Shown here: piece after piece, positions 41,685-50,538 of the stretch
How the letters are laid out: each line of letters opens with the position of its first letter
How positions within the stretch are numbered: the stretch's first letter is position 1
Made by a program: the position numbers and the translations under genes
Source of the DNA: CAYUVH01 sp964448135
GTDB taxonomy: Bacteria > Verrucomicrobiota > Verrucomicrobiia > Limisphaerales > UBA8199
DNA length: 64,000 nucleotides
Direction: 5' to 3'
NCBI GenBank assembly: GCA_964448135.1
Contig: CAYUVH010000019.1
Span: 62,001 to 126,000 of the forward strand
Notes under the pieces: model-generated
Databases searched by the model: none
Told to the model about the DNA's origin: nothing
The model's input: only the letters and a program-made list of their open reading frames with translations

Positions 41685-43217
41685 ATGAAAGCAACAACGT
41701 TGTGGGTTCTTTGCCTGGCATTTGCCTTGGGGGCGTCAGGTTTGCAAGCACATGCGGATGGCGGGATGCCCGTATGGACCAATCGCTATAATGGGCCGGG
41801 GAACAGTTTTGACCGCGCCCGTGCCATAGCGGTGGATACCAACGGCAACGTGTTTGTCACGGGGGATTCAACGGGCACCGTTGGGGGCTACGATTACGCG
41901 ACGATCAAGTACTCCAGAGCCGGGGTCGCCCTATGGACCAATCGTTATGACGGACCGGCACACAATAATGAGCACGCCTGGGCAGTCGCGGTGGACCCTG
42001 CTGGTTCCGTGGTGGTCGCGGGAAGTTCCGAGAATTCAGCGTTCGGGCCCTCTGATTTGGCGACCATTAAATATTCGAGCGCGGGTCCGGGAATGTGGAC
42101 GAACCGTTTTGCCTGGCCGATATCGATCCAGATTTCTTCCGTCGCGCTGGCCATAGACGGCACGGGCAGCGTTTTCGTCGCGGGGACGCCGGTGATCCTC
42201 AAATATTCTCCCACTGGAGCGCTGCTGTGGACCAATCGTTTGGCAGTGGACGCCTCTGTCGCCCTGGCGGTGGATGCGGGCGGCAACGTTTATGTGACCG
42301 GGGGGGTCACCTTGGGCATCAACGACGTTGATTGGGTTACGATCAAATATTCGGGCGCCGGGGTGCCACTTTGGACGAATCGATTTAGCGGAACGGGGAA
42401 CAACGTGGACATTCCCGCCGCTTTGTCGGTGGACAGCACCAGTAATGTTTTTGTCACAGGGTTTACCTACACCGGGGCCAGCACGACCAACGACTTTGCG
42501 ACGATCAAATATTCCAGCGGGGGAATTGCGGCGTGGACGAACCGCTACAACAACAGCCCCGGAGGTTTTGCCGACCACGCCACCGCTGTGGCGGTGGATG
42601 CCGGCGGCAGGGTATTTGTGACGGGGGATTCTGTGATGGCGAAAGCTCCCTTCACAAGTGGGGGCTGCGATTATGCCACCATTGCTTATTCGGGCACGGG
42701 CGCGACCTTGTGGACAAAGCGCTACAATGGACCGGCGCAAACCAATGACTATCCCTACGCCCTGGCGGTGGATTCCGCCGGCAACGTATTTGTCACCGGA
42801 TACTCACAGGGAAGCGGCAATTTTTACGAGTTCGCAACAGTTGCCTATTCAGGTGCCGGCGTGGCTCTCTGGACCAATCGTTCCGATGGGCCAACACCTT
42901 CCGGGTTTTCCTTCGGACCTCCCATAGCGGGCCCCGCCATCGCGGTGGATGCCGTGGGCAATGTTTATGTGACGGGGAGTTACGGAAGCGGCGCCACCGA
43001 AAATTACTCGACGATCAAATACGCTTCGAGCCTGCGACCTCCGCTCAAAATCCAAAGGATGAATAACAAGCCGGTGCTGAGTTGGACGAATTCCGCTTTT
43101 ACCCTGCAGTCCGCGTCCAGCCCTGCGGGCACGTTCACCAATGTTGCCGGAGCCAAGAGCCCGTTTACGAACGGTGTCACCGGCGGGCAACAATTCTTCC
43201 GCCTGATTGGCAATTGA
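41685..43217 (+). CDS. Secreted SBBP-type WTN beta-propeller protein (A)
   Basis: The 510-residue protein has a signal peptide (MKATTLWVLCLAFALGASGLQAHA). The body is ~7-8 repeats of a ~50-residue unit with consensus 'alAVDs.GNVfVTG.s.....DYATIKYS.aGv.LWTNryNGp', the SBBP-like/seven-bladed propeller pattern; the WTN triplet and the TIKYS block are exact in most repeats. The end (KIQRMNNKPVLSWTNSAFTLQSASSPAGTFTNV...QFFRLIGN) is the verrucomicrobial surface-protein end domain. It is closely similar to the protein at 61423. It is probably extracellular, and binding is the likely role. The ATG at 41685 has a purine-rich AAAGGG upstream. Confidence 0.87.
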   Translation: MKATTLWVLCLAFALGASGLQAHADGGMPVWTNRYNGPGNSFDRARAIAVDTNGNVFVTGDSTGTVGGYDYATIKYSRAGVALWTNRYDGPAHNNEHAWAVAVDPAGSVVVAGSSENSAFGPSDLATIKYSSAGPGMWTNRFAWPISIQISSVALAIDGTGSVFVAGTPVILKYSPTGALLWTNRLAVDASVALAVDAGGNVYVTGGVTLGINDVDWVTIKYSGAGVPLWTNRFSGTGNNVDIPAALSVDSTSNVFVTGFTYTGASTTNDFATIKYSSGGIAAWTNRYNNSPGGFADHATAVAVDAGGRVFVTGDSVMAKAPFTSGGCDYATIAYSGTGATLWTKRYNGPAQTNDYPYALAVDSAGNVFVTGYSQGSGNFYEFATVAYSGAGVALWTNRSDGPTPSGFSFGPPIAGPAIAVDAVGNVYVTGSYGSGATENYSTIKYASSLRPPLKIQRMNNKPVLSWTNSAFTLQSASSPAGTFTNVAGAKSPFTNGVTGGQQFFRLIGN

Positions 43218-43228
43218 GCACGGCTTCG

Positions 43229-43248
43229 GACGACCGGCAGGTCGTCCC
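43229..43248. repeat. 8-bp hairpin downstream of WTN propeller A
   Basis: GGACGACC-GGCA-GGTCGTCC at 43229-43248. It lies 11 bp after the stop at 43217. It is followed by CTACC, not a T-tract, so it is a hairpin repeat of the GTAGG kind read on the other strand (GGTAG leader). It could also act in message stability. Confidence 0.6.
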
Positions 43249-43297
43249 TACCATTGCGCGATCTTGTAATTGGCCCGTGGCTTGATATCGTGGTTGG

Positions 43298-43939
43298 GTG
43301 AGTAAGAAGTGGCATTACGTGCTGCCGTTTGTGTTCATGGTCGTAGCCGCGATTTCGCGGTGGCCGAACTTTTTTCCGGCGAACTTCAGCGCGTTTTACG
43401 GTCTGGCGTTTTGCGCCGGCGCTTTTTTTCCGAAGCAGATCAAGTGGTGGCTGCCGATTGTGACGTTGTTCGTCAGCGACCTGGTGCTGGATATTTTTTA
43501 TTACAAACTCACGTTTATCCAGTGCTTCGGTACGGAGCAATTGGTGAACTACGTTGCCTTCCTCGCGGTCATCGCGCTGGGTACCCGGTTCAACTCGCGC
43601 AGCTCATGGCTCAAGCTGGTGTCCGGAGGCGTGCTGGGCGCGTTCCTGTTTTATTTGATCACCAATACCGCCTCGTGGTTTTTCAATCCCTACGGCAATG
43701 TCGAATACACGAAGACGCTGATGGGCTGGATCATCGCGATGACCAAAGGCGTGGGGAACTACCCGTCGACGATAGACTTCTTCCTGCGCACGCTGTTGAG
43801 CGGCGGCTTGTTTACCGGGTTGTTCGCGGGGGCGTTGAAGATTGCCGAAGCCGGTGAGTCCGCCGCGGAGAAGGAAGCTCCCGAACCTGCCGAGGTGGAT
43901 CCCGAGGCCGAACCCGCAGCCGACGAGGCCAAGGCATGA
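43298..43939 (+). CDS. DUF6580-type membrane protein
   Basis: The 213-residue protein has five hydrophobic segments: YVLPFVFMVVAAISRWPNFFPANFSAFYGLAFCAGAFFP, WWLPIVTLFVSDLVLDIFYY, NYVAFLAVIALG, LVSGGVLGAFLFYLITNTASWF, FLRTLLSGGLFTGLFAGALKI. It ends in an acidic Glu/Ala-rich tail. The 'sR..PnFsPv.Alalf.Gaffp' opening is the mark of DUF6580, a putative substrate-binding membrane protein of ECF-like transport. The GTG at 43298 is the likely start. It overlaps the phosphodiesterase gene by four bases (ATGA), so the two are coupled. Confidence 0.82.
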   Translation: MSKKWHYVLPFVFMVVAAISRWPNFFPANFSAFYGLAFCAGAFFPKQIKWWLPIVTLFVSDLVLDIFYYKLTFIQCFGTEQLVNYVAFLAVIALGTRFNSRSSWLKLVSGGVLGAFLFYLITNTASWFFNPYGNVEYTKTLMGWIIAMTKGVGNYPSTIDFFLRTLLSGGLFTGLFAGALKIAEAGESAAEKEAPEPAEVDPEAEPAADEAKA

Positions 43940-44400
43940 AGGTCGGAGTCATCTCCGACACCCACGATTATCTGGATCCGAAGGCCGTCGATCGGCTGGT
44001 CGGTGTGGATCACATTCTGCACGCGGGCGACATCGGCCTGCCATGGTTGATTCTGGATTTGGAGGAAATTGCGCCGGTCACCGCCGTGCTCGGGAACACC
44101 GACGATTCGCGGATCAACTATCGGCCGACGGAGGTTGTCGCCCTGGGTGGGAAGAAGTTTCTCGTGCATCACATCGTCAATCCACGGGAACTCGGCGACA
44201 CCGTCAAAGCCCGCATCAACCGGGAACGACCGGATGTGGTGGTATTTGGACATACGCACAAGCCCTTTGCTGAAACGATTAACGGGGTGTTTTACTTTAA
44301 TCCAGGCTACGCCGGGAAGCCGCGGTTTGGGCTGGAGCGAAGTGTGGCGTTGCTGACCGTGGATAAGGGCGAAATCCGGCACGAATTCCTCCCCATTTAA
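43936..44400 (+). CDS. YfcE/MJ0936-type metallophosphodiesterase
   Basis: The 154-residue protein has all calcineurin-like motifs: VISDTHDYLDP (Asp8, His10), HAGDIG (Asp32), GNTDD (Asn54, Asp56), VHHI, and FGHTHKP (His106, His108). The size is that of the one-domain archaeal MJ0936/YfcE phosphodiesterases, which cut phosphodiesters or nucleotide-like substrates. Start at ATG 43936 overlaps the stop of the DUF6580 gene. Confidence 0.92.
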   Translation: MKVGVISDTHDYLDPKAVDRLVGVDHILHAGDIGLPWLILDLEEIAPVTAVLGNTDDSRINYRPTEVVALGGKKFLVHHIVNPRELGDTVKARINRERPDVVVFGHTHKPFAETINGVFYFNPGYAGKPRFGLERSVALLTVDKGEIRHEFLPI

Positions 44401-44496
44401 GGGGAGCGGAAGGTTGAATTTGCCGCATTGCCCGGGCGTCTATTGTTCGGTAAACTGGCCTGCCAGTCAGAAATCATTCAGGTCGCGAATCACATT

Positions 44497-45861
44497 ATGA
44501 CATCGAATTCCAGCAGCGCCGGAAAGCAATCCGAAACCCGGCGTTCGTTCATCAAGAAGACCGCCACGGCGGCAGCCGCGGTGAGCGCCGTAAACATTTT
44601 CAAGACGCCGGTCTATGGCCAGAACCAGGCGCCCTCGCCCGGCAAGGTGATCGGGGCGAATGATCGCATCAACGTGGCCTACGTCGGCGTGGGCAAGCAG
44701 GGCACGGTGCACGTGGTGCTGGAGAAGGAACACGCGCAGGATAACAACATTGCGCAGGTCGCCATGTGCGATCTGTATGACAAACATTTACATGACGCCC
44801 TCGAGAAGGTGGGGCTGCCGGCCAGCGCGGGTTACACCGACCACCGCAAGCTGCTCGAGAACAAGGATATTGACGCCATCATCGCGGCGCCGACGGATGT
44901 CTGGCATGCGCAGGTGACGATGGATGCGTTGGAAGCCGGCAAGCATGTGTATTGCGAGAAGCCGATGTCGCGGTATTTGCCGGAAGCGCAGCAGGTGTAC
45001 GAAACGGTGAAGCGCACCGGGAAGACGTACGTCATCGGCTCGCAGGGCTGCATGGATCCGAAATGGCATCAGGCGGCCAAGTGGATCAAGGAGGGCAAGC
45101 TCGGACCCTTGGTGTGGGGCCAGGGTTCCTACTGCCGCAACAACAAGAACAACAGCGAGTGGACTTTTCAGCCGGACCGGGATTTCAGCGAAAAGAGCGT
45201 GGACTGGGTGCGCTGGCAGGGCAAGGCGGCCAAGGTGCCGTTTGATCCGGCGCGTTATTTCTCGTGGCACAAGTACTACGCCTACAACTCCGGCATCATC
45301 GGCAATCTTTTGCCGCACCGTTTCCAGCCCATGATGCTGGCGACGGGGAATCCCGAATTTCCGCGCCGCGTGGTTTGCACCGGCACGCGGATGGTGTCCA
45401 CGGATCGCGAGATCACGGACACGACGCATTTGCTGGCGGAGTTCCCGAGCGGGCTGACGCTGGTGGTGGCCGGTTCGACCGTGAACGAACAGGGCCTGCC
45501 CGACATGCTGCGCGGCCGCAAAGGCACGCTGCATTTCGCCTCCTCCCAGAACCGGGTGGAATTGAAGCCGGAAACGATTTTCGTGGACGAGATCGAGCCG
45601 CTGGAGTTCAGCGATGCAAAACCGACCGAGAGCATCGAGAGCCTGGAAAAGCATTTCTTCGATTGCATTCGCAGCGGCAAGACGCCGATTCCGAACGTGG
45701 AGCTGGCCATTCGCGCGCAGACGGTGCTGTGCCTCGCGGAAATGTCCGAGCGGCTGGGCCTGGCGCTGTTTTACAATCCAGATACGCGCGTCATCACCAC
45801 GGGTGATGGCAAGGTTGTGCCCGCGCTGACGTATGACACGGTGGTGCCCAAGCTGGGATAG
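44497..45861 (+). CDS. Tat-exported Gfo/Idh/MocA family oxidoreductase (second of three)
   Basis: The 454-residue protein has a Tat signal (ETRRSFIKKTATAAAAVSAVNIFKTPVYGQ). The Rossmann motif is VAYVGVGKQGTVHVVLEK (~57-74). The EKP motif is AGKHVYCEKPMSRYLPEAQQ (~145-165). A C-terminal domain includes NNKNNSEWTFQPDRDFSEKSVDWVRWQG and FSWHKYYAYNSGIIGNLLPHRFQPM. Length and layout match planctomycete/verrucomicrobial periplasmic members. It probably oxidises a sugar or polyol with a bound cofactor. The substrate is not known. The start was set at ATG 44497, with a longer leader rejected because it is not signal-like. Confidence 0.93.
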   Translation: MTSNSSSAGKQSETRRSFIKKTATAAAAVSAVNIFKTPVYGQNQAPSPGKVIGANDRINVAYVGVGKQGTVHVVLEKEHAQDNNIAQVAMCDLYDKHLHDALEKVGLPASAGYTDHRKLLENKDIDAIIAAPTDVWHAQVTMDALEAGKHVYCEKPMSRYLPEAQQVYETVKRTGKTYVIGSQGCMDPKWHQAAKWIKEGKLGPLVWGQGSYCRNNKNNSEWTFQPDRDFSEKSVDWVRWQGKAAKVPFDPARYFSWHKYYAYNSGIIGNLLPHRFQPMMLATGNPEFPRRVVCTGTRMVSTDREITDTTHLLAEFPSGLTLVVAGSTVNEQGLPDMLRGRKGTLHFASSQNRVELKPETIFVDEIEPLEFSDAKPTESIESLEKHFFDCIRSGKTPIPNVELAIRAQTVLCLAEMSERLGLALFYNPDTRVITTGDGKVVPALTYDTVVPKLG

Positions 45862-45974
45862 GCCCTGCTGCCACTGGACGAAACGCGAAAATCTGGCATG
45901 TTATTTGAGTCGCCGGTGGTCCCCGGCGGCACAAGAGTCCGATAACCGAAACAAACGCAGATCTAAATTATTGT

Positions 45975-46364
45975 ATGAAAAAACTCCTCTCCACCCTGTG
46001 TGCCGTCTTGCTGGTTGCGTCGGCTGCTTACGCCGCTGAATTCCCCGATGTCAGCATCAGCGATGTGAAGGCCGCGGTCGCCTCCGGCAAGGTCACCTTG
46101 CTGGACGCCAACGGCAGCGACTCGTTCAAGGAAGGCCATATCCCTGGCGCGGTGGATTACTCCGCCAACAAGGCCAAGCTGGCCAGCGTCCTGCCGAAGG
46201 ACAAGAACGCGCTGATCGTCGCCTATTGCGGCGGCCCGAAGTGCCAGGCCTACAAGGCCGCGGCTGCGGCTGCTGAGAAGCTCGGCTACACCAACGTCAA
46301 GCACATGAAGGCCGGCATCTCCGGCTGGAAGGACGCCGGCGAAAAGATGGAAATGGGCAAGTAA
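45975..46364 (+). CDS. Secreted single-domain rhodanese
   Basis: The 129-residue protein has a signal peptide (MKKLLSTLCAVLLVASAAYA) and a rhodanese domain with the active-site loop YCGGPKCQAYKAA (Cys85), plus GHIPGAVDYSAN and HMKAGISGWKDAG. It moves sulfane sulfur in the periplasm. It is followed by a stem-loop (46371-46413) and, 60 bp on, the M20 amidohydrolase. Confidence 0.92.
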   Translation: MKKLLSTLCAVLLVASAAYAAEFPDVSISDVKAAVASGKVTLLDANGSDSFKEGHIPGAVDYSANKAKLASVLPKDKNALIVAYCGGPKCQAYKAAAAAAEKLGYTNVKHMKAGISGWKDAGEKMEMGK

Positions 46365-46370
46365 GCCTTT

Positions 46371-46413
46371 CGTTTGGAGTCAAGGGACCGGCCAGGGGCC
46401 GGAACTCCAAACG
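46371..46413 (+). terminator. Strong stem-loop after the rhodanese gene, terminator-like
   Basis: Arms CGTTTGGAG and CTCCAAACG pair perfectly, with an inner CCGGCC-AGG-GGCCGG-like hairpin in the loop. No T-run follows, so Rho-independent termination is uncertain; it may stabilise the upstream message. Confidence 0.5.
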
Positions 46414-46424
46414 TGACGTCCAGT

Positions 46425-47732
46425 ATGACGCAAGCGTACGCCCGCTGCAGCAGATTGCTCGCAGCGGGCGTTTTCTTTTGGTGCGCGGGGACCGTCATCG
46501 CGAACGACGCGGCGGCGAGCCGCTCGCAGGAAATCGCCAAGGCGGCGGAAGCGTTGCGGCCGTCGCTGGTCGCCACACGGCGGGACATCCATCAGCACCC
46601 GGAACTGGGTAATCGCGAGGAGCGCACTTCGCGGCTGGTGGCGGATCGGTTGCGGGCGCTGGGTTTTGATGAGGTGCGGACAAATGTCGCGCATACGGGA
46701 GTGGTCGGATTGTTGAAAGGCACCCGACCCGGGCCCTGCGTCGCGATTCGCGCGGACCTCGACGCGCTGCCGATCAACGAGACGCTGGACGTGCCGTACA
46801 AGTCACTGGTGGCCGGCGTAAAACACGCCTGCGGCCATGACGCGCATACGACGGCGGCGTTGGGTGCCGCGGAAGTCTTGAGCAAGATGCGCGACCAGAT
46901 TCAGGGCTCCGTAAAGTTTTTATTTCAGCCCGCTGAGGAAGGTGTGCCTGCTGGCGAAGAGGGCGGCGCACCCTTGATGATCAAGGAAGGCGCGTTGGCG
47001 AATCCCAAACCGGCGGCGATTTACGGACTGCACACGTCGGTGGAAGTTCCGGTGGGGCAGGTGGGCTGGCGTTCGGGACCGGCGCAGGCTTCGACCGTGA
47101 TTTTCACGATCACGCTGCGCGGCAAGATGGGGCACGCGGCCATGCCCCAGCGTGGCATTGATACGGTGGTGGTTGCCGCGGAATGTATTTCCGCATTGCA
47201 GACGATCAAAAGCCGGCGGATGGATACGTTCGAGCCGATCATTTTGACAATTGGCACCATTCACGGCGGCACCCGGCCCAATATCATTCCAGAAGAAATA
47301 AAACTGGAGGGCACAGTGCGGTCGTTCACGGACGAAACGCGCAACCAGGTCGAGAAGCTGATGCGCGAGACGCTCGCGGGTGTGACCTCGGCCTACGGGG
47401 CGACGTACGAAATGGATTACAAAGCCATCACGCTCGTCGTTTACAATAATCCGAAGCTGGTGGATGAAAGCCTGCCTTCGGTGTGGCAGGCAGTAGGAAA
47501 AACCAACACGGTGGAAGTGCCGCAACGGATGGGCGGGGAGGATTTTTCCTACTACGCAAGGGAAGTGCCCGGATTCTTTTTGCGGCTCGGCTCAGGCAAC
47601 GCGGCAAATGGCATCACGGCCGAGGCGCATACGGCGGATTTTGACATCGATGAGGATTGCCTGGTCGTGGGGACAAAGACGCTCTGCAATCTCGCGCTGG
47701 AGTTTTTGGATCGTCATGCTCATGAGGACTGA
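46425..47732 (+). CDS. Secreted M20D-family amidohydrolase/carboxypeptidase
   Basis: The 435-residue protein has an N-terminal hydrophobic stretch (LLAAGVFFWCAGTVIA) suggesting export. The M20D core begins RDIHQHPELGNRE and includes VAIRADLDALPI (~106-117), the HACGHDAHT metal motif (134-142) and FQPAEEGVPAGEEGG (~167-181) with a metal-bridging glutamate, and ends with GGEDFSYYAREVPGFFLRLGSG. Such zinc enzymes release an acyl group from N-acyl amino acids or amides (hippurate, IAA-amino acid, or similar). The substrate is unknown. It overlaps the start of the gamma-glutamyltransferase gene by 17 bp, implying a shared message for peptide/amide breakdown. Confidence 0.92.
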   Translation: MTQAYARCSRLLAAGVFFWCAGTVIANDAAASRSQEIAKAAEALRPSLVATRRDIHQHPELGNREERTSRLVADRLRALGFDEVRTNVAHTGVVGLLKGTRPGPCVAIRADLDALPINETLDVPYKSLVAGVKHACGHDAHTTAALGAAEVLSKMRDQIQGSVKFLFQPAEEGVPAGEEGGAPLMIKEGALANPKPAAIYGLHTSVEVPVGQVGWRSGPAQASTVIFTITLRGKMGHAAMPQRGIDTVVVAAECISALQTIKSRRMDTFEPIILTIGTIHGGTRPNIIPEEIKLEGTVRSFTDETRNQVEKLMRETLAGVTSAYGATYEMDYKAITLVVYNNPKLVDESLPSVWQAVGKTNTVEVPQRMGGEDFSYYAREVPGFFLRLGSGNAANGITAEAHTADFDIDEDCLVVGTKTLCNLALEFLDRHAHED

Positions 47733-49440
47733 ACGGCGAACGTGGCGTGGCCGCGCCGCCGTTTGGGTTGGGATTGGATTCATGTTGCACACACTGCTTT
47801 CCACCGGGCAGGGCGCCGACCGCTCGCAGGCGCGGTCGCTGGTCATCACGCGTTACGGGATTGTCGCGGCGGAACAACCGCTGGCGGCGCAGGCGGGCGT
47901 GGCCGTGCTGGAGCAGGGGGGCAACGCAGTGGACGCGGCCGTGGCGGCGAATGCCGTGATGGGGGTGGTGGCGCCGATGGCGAATGGACCGGGCGGCGAT
48001 TTGTTCGCGCTGGTCTATGAAGCGAAGAGCGGCAAGTTGTATGGACTGAACGCGAGCGGTTGGTCGCCAGCGGGGTTGACGTTGGAGTATTTGAAGCAGG
48101 AAGGCCTCAAGGAGATGCCGCAGAGCGGAATCAAATCGGTCACGGTTCCCGGTGTGGTGGATGGCTGGGACAAATTGGTTTCGCGTTTCGGGAAGAAGCA
48201 GCTGGGAGAATTGCTGGCCCCGGCGATTCGCTACGCGGACGAAGGGTTCCCGGTCACCGAGATCTTTGCGGATTATTGGGCGGAGAGCGTTCGAAAATTG
48301 CGGCGGGATTCCAACGCGGCGGCGGTCTATCTGCCAAAGGGACGCGCGCCCCAAACCGGCGAGATATTCCGAAATCCAGACCTGGCGTGGTCGCTGCGCC
48401 AGATCGCGGAGCACGGGAAGAAGGCTTTCTATGACGGCGAAATCACCGGCCGGTTGTTGCGATGTTCGCGCGAGCAGGGTGGCATACTGACGGCGGAGGA
48501 TTTTCGCGATTACACCGGGGAATGGGTGGAGCCGATCAGCACCACTTACCGCGGTTGGACTGTTTATGAACTGCCGCCCAACGGCCAGGGATTGGCCGCG
48601 CTGATCATGTTGAACCTGATGGAGGTATTTCCTTTGCGGAGAATGGGCGCGAATTCCACGGAGGCTTTGCACATCATGATCGAGGCAAAGAAACTCGCCT
48701 ACGCGGATTTGTTGCGCTACGCAGCTGATCCGCACTCGCACAGCATCCCGGTCAGTGGCTTGCTCTCGAAGGATTATGCGCGCGAGCGGGCGAAGCTCAT
48801 TGACCTGGACCAGGCCAATTGCAACGTGCCGGCGGGGAATCCGCCGAAAGCGGGCACCGATACGACGTATCTCTGCGTCGTGGATGCCGAGGGCAACATG
48901 GTGTCATACATCCAAAGCAACTACCTGAATTTCGGCTCCGGCGTCGTGGCGAAGGGCACCGGTTTTGCGCTGCAGAATCGCGGCGCGTTATTCAGCCTGG
49001 ATCCGGAGAGTCCGAACGTGCTGGCCGGTCACAAGCGTCCGTTGCACACGATTATTCCCGCGATGATGGAGCGCGAAGACTTGCGGATCGCTTTCGGAAT
49101 CATGGGCGGTTGGAATCAGTCGCAGGCCCATGCGCAATTCGTTGCCAATATCGCCGATCATCGCATGAATCCGCAGGCCGCCCTGGAAGCGCCGCGTTTC
49201 ACGAAGATGACGTTCGAAGGCTGTGACGTGGAGTTGGAAGGGCGCATTCCCCTGACCACGCGCGCGGAGTTGGTCAAGAAAGGGCACAAGCTCGAAATGC
49301 GTGGCGACTTCAGCAGCGCCATGGGGGGCGGGCAGGCGGTAATGCGCGATTTCAAGGGCGGCGTCAACTACGGTGCGTCCGATCCCCGCAAAGACGGCGC
49401 TGCGGTGCCGCAAAACCCGCCGGATCAGCAGGCTCGCTGA
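47716..49440 (+). CDS. ggt: Gamma-glutamyltransferase family protein
   Basis: The 574-residue protein has a signal-like N-terminus (AAVWVGIGFMLHTLLSTGQGA) and the GGT fold: GIVAAEQPLAAQAGVAVLEQGGNAVDAAVAANAVMGVVAPMANGPGGDLF (~48-97), LPPNGQGLAALIMLNLMEVF, and the maturation site TDTTYLCVVDAEGNMVS (~381-398). Thr383, first of the TT pair, is the expected nucleophile freed by self-cleavage. It transfers or hydrolyses gamma-glutamyl groups from glutathione-like peptides in the periplasm. Relatives with THLSVVD motif differ in one residue (here TTYLCVVD). Start at ATG 47716 or 47722; both overlap the amidohydrolase stop. Confidence 0.92.
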   Translation: MLMRTERRTWRGRAAVWVGIGFMLHTLLSTGQGADRSQARSLVITRYGIVAAEQPLAAQAGVAVLEQGGNAVDAAVAANAVMGVVAPMANGPGGDLFALVYEAKSGKLYGLNASGWSPAGLTLEYLKQEGLKEMPQSGIKSVTVPGVVDGWDKLVSRFGKKQLGELLAPAIRYADEGFPVTEIFADYWAESVRKLRRDSNAAAVYLPKGRAPQTGEIFRNPDLAWSLRQIAEHGKKAFYDGEITGRLLRCSREQGGILTAEDFRDYTGEWVEPISTTYRGWTVYELPPNGQGLAALIMLNLMEVFPLRRMGANSTEALHIMIEAKKLAYADLLRYAADPHSHSIPVSGLLSKDYARERAKLIDLDQANCNVPAGNPPKAGTDTTYLCVVDAEGNMVSYIQSNYLNFGSGVVAKGTGFALQNRGALFSLDPESPNVLAGHKRPLHTIIPAMMEREDLRIAFGIMGGWNQSQAHAQFVANIADHRMNPQAALEAPRFTKMTFEGCDVELEGRIPLTTRAELVKKGHKLEMRGDFSSAMGGGQAVMRDFKGGVNYGASDPRKDGAAVPQNPPDQQAR

Positions 49441-49641
49441 GCGCGAGAGGGCGATTCTTCGGACGGTTTGCCCGGGAGGCCGCAGCGGTTTCGGGCCTTC
49501 AGCGGCGCTGGCATGAAAGCCGCTTGTTTCCCCATAGCAGGATTTTTTACTGGAACGACCACGCGCGTGGCCGCTCCCGGGAAGGTGGTGTCCTGTTTTG
49601 GAGCATTGCTCCTGCACGTCCGGCGAAGTGAAGGCTGTTTT

Positions 49642-50436
49642 ATGAAACGATTGTTGCTCTGTCTGGGTTTGGTGATGGTGATGGCCCCGCGCGTTTCCGC
49701 CCTGGAATGGCTGACCGACGTGGATGCCGCGCTGGCGCGCGCGCGCACCGAGCACAAGGCCGTGCTGCTGGATTTCACGGGCTCGGATTGGTGCGGCTGG
49801 TGCAAGAAGCTGAAAGCAGAGGTGTTCGATAATTTCGAATTTGCTCCTTACGCCAACGCGAACCTTATCATGGTCGAGGTGGATTTTCCGCGGCACAAGT
49901 CCATCAGCGCCGCCCAGCTTGCGGCCAACGAAAATCTGGCTTCCAAATACGGCGTCGAAGGCTACCCGACGATCATCCTGCTGAATTCCGCTGGTCAACA
50001 GATCGGCAAGTCGGGGTACCAGGCGGGTGGACCCAAGCCTTACATCGATCACCTGAAGAGCTTTCCCGGCATGCCGGATAACGCGGCTGCGCCCGCAGCT
50101 CCGGCGGCGGTGGCGGCGGCGGCAGCAAAACCGGCGGCTCCAGGCGCGGCGGCGAACGCACCCGCTGGAGCCCCGGCCCAGGCGAAGACCGCCGACGGCA
50201 TTCCGCTCGTGGTTGCGGAATACGGGGACCTGAAGCTAAAGGGCATTTCCGGTTCCCCGACCCGCCGGGTGGTGCTCATCAACAATGAGACTCTGATGCA
50301 AGGCGAGACCGCCATGGTGAAGGCGCACAACAACACAGTGGAAGTCACCGTCAAAGAGATCAAAGATACTTCCGTCCTGATCGTCGCCGATGGCAAGACC
50401 GTCGAGCTGAAGCTTGGGTCGCGCCCGCGGCTCTAG
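49642..50436 (+). CDS. Secreted thioredoxin-fold protein with GspB-like C-terminal domain
   Basis: The 264-residue protein has a signal peptide (MKRLLLCLGLVMVMAPRVSA) and a thioredoxin fold with WCGWCKK (Cys51, Cys54) and GVEGYPTIILLNSAG (~110-125). An Ala/Pro-rich linker (~150-190) separates it from a C-terminal domain, LKLKGISGSPTRRVVLINNETLMQGETAMVKAHNNTVEVTVKEIKDTSVLIVADGKTVELKL, which resembles the type II secretion GspB (T2SSB) fold ('l.gI.....ravLIN.etl..Ge...v....v.V..I..dsV.l...g....l'). It may act on disulfides of secreted proteins. A fusion of these two domains is unusual. Start set at ATG 49642 after a GTGAAGG purine tract. Confidence 0.82.
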   Translation: MKRLLLCLGLVMVMAPRVSALEWLTDVDAALARARTEHKAVLLDFTGSDWCGWCKKLKAEVFDNFEFAPYANANLIMVEVDFPRHKSISAAQLAANENLASKYGVEGYPTIILLNSAGQQIGKSGYQAGGPKPYIDHLKSFPGMPDNAAAPAAPAAVAAAAAKPAAPGAAANAPAGAPAQAKTADGIPLVVAEYGDLKLKGISGSPTRRVVLINNETLMQGETAMVKAHNNTVEVTVKEIKDTSVLIVADGKTVELKLGSRPRL

Positions 50437-50445
50437 GCTGTTTCG

Positions 50446-50516
50446 GCCCGGCCTGCCGGGCAAAGGAACCAGGACTGGCCGGCTTTCACCGGACGCCGCT
50501 TGCGCGAAACGGCGTC
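50446..50516. repeat. Two hairpins between the thioredoxin gene and the ternary-system operon
   Basis: GCCCGGC-CT-GCCGGGC lies at 50446-50461, 9 bp after the thioredoxin stop. GACGCCG at 50492-50498 pairs with CGGCGTC at 50510-50516. They could separate the two transcription units; there is no T-run. Confidence 0.45.
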
Positions 50517-50538
50517 GTGGCTTACTCCTTATTGGAAG

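Noticed and set aside
47614..48741. 375-codon minus-strand open frame
   Set aside because: Shadow of the gamma-glutamyltransferase gene.
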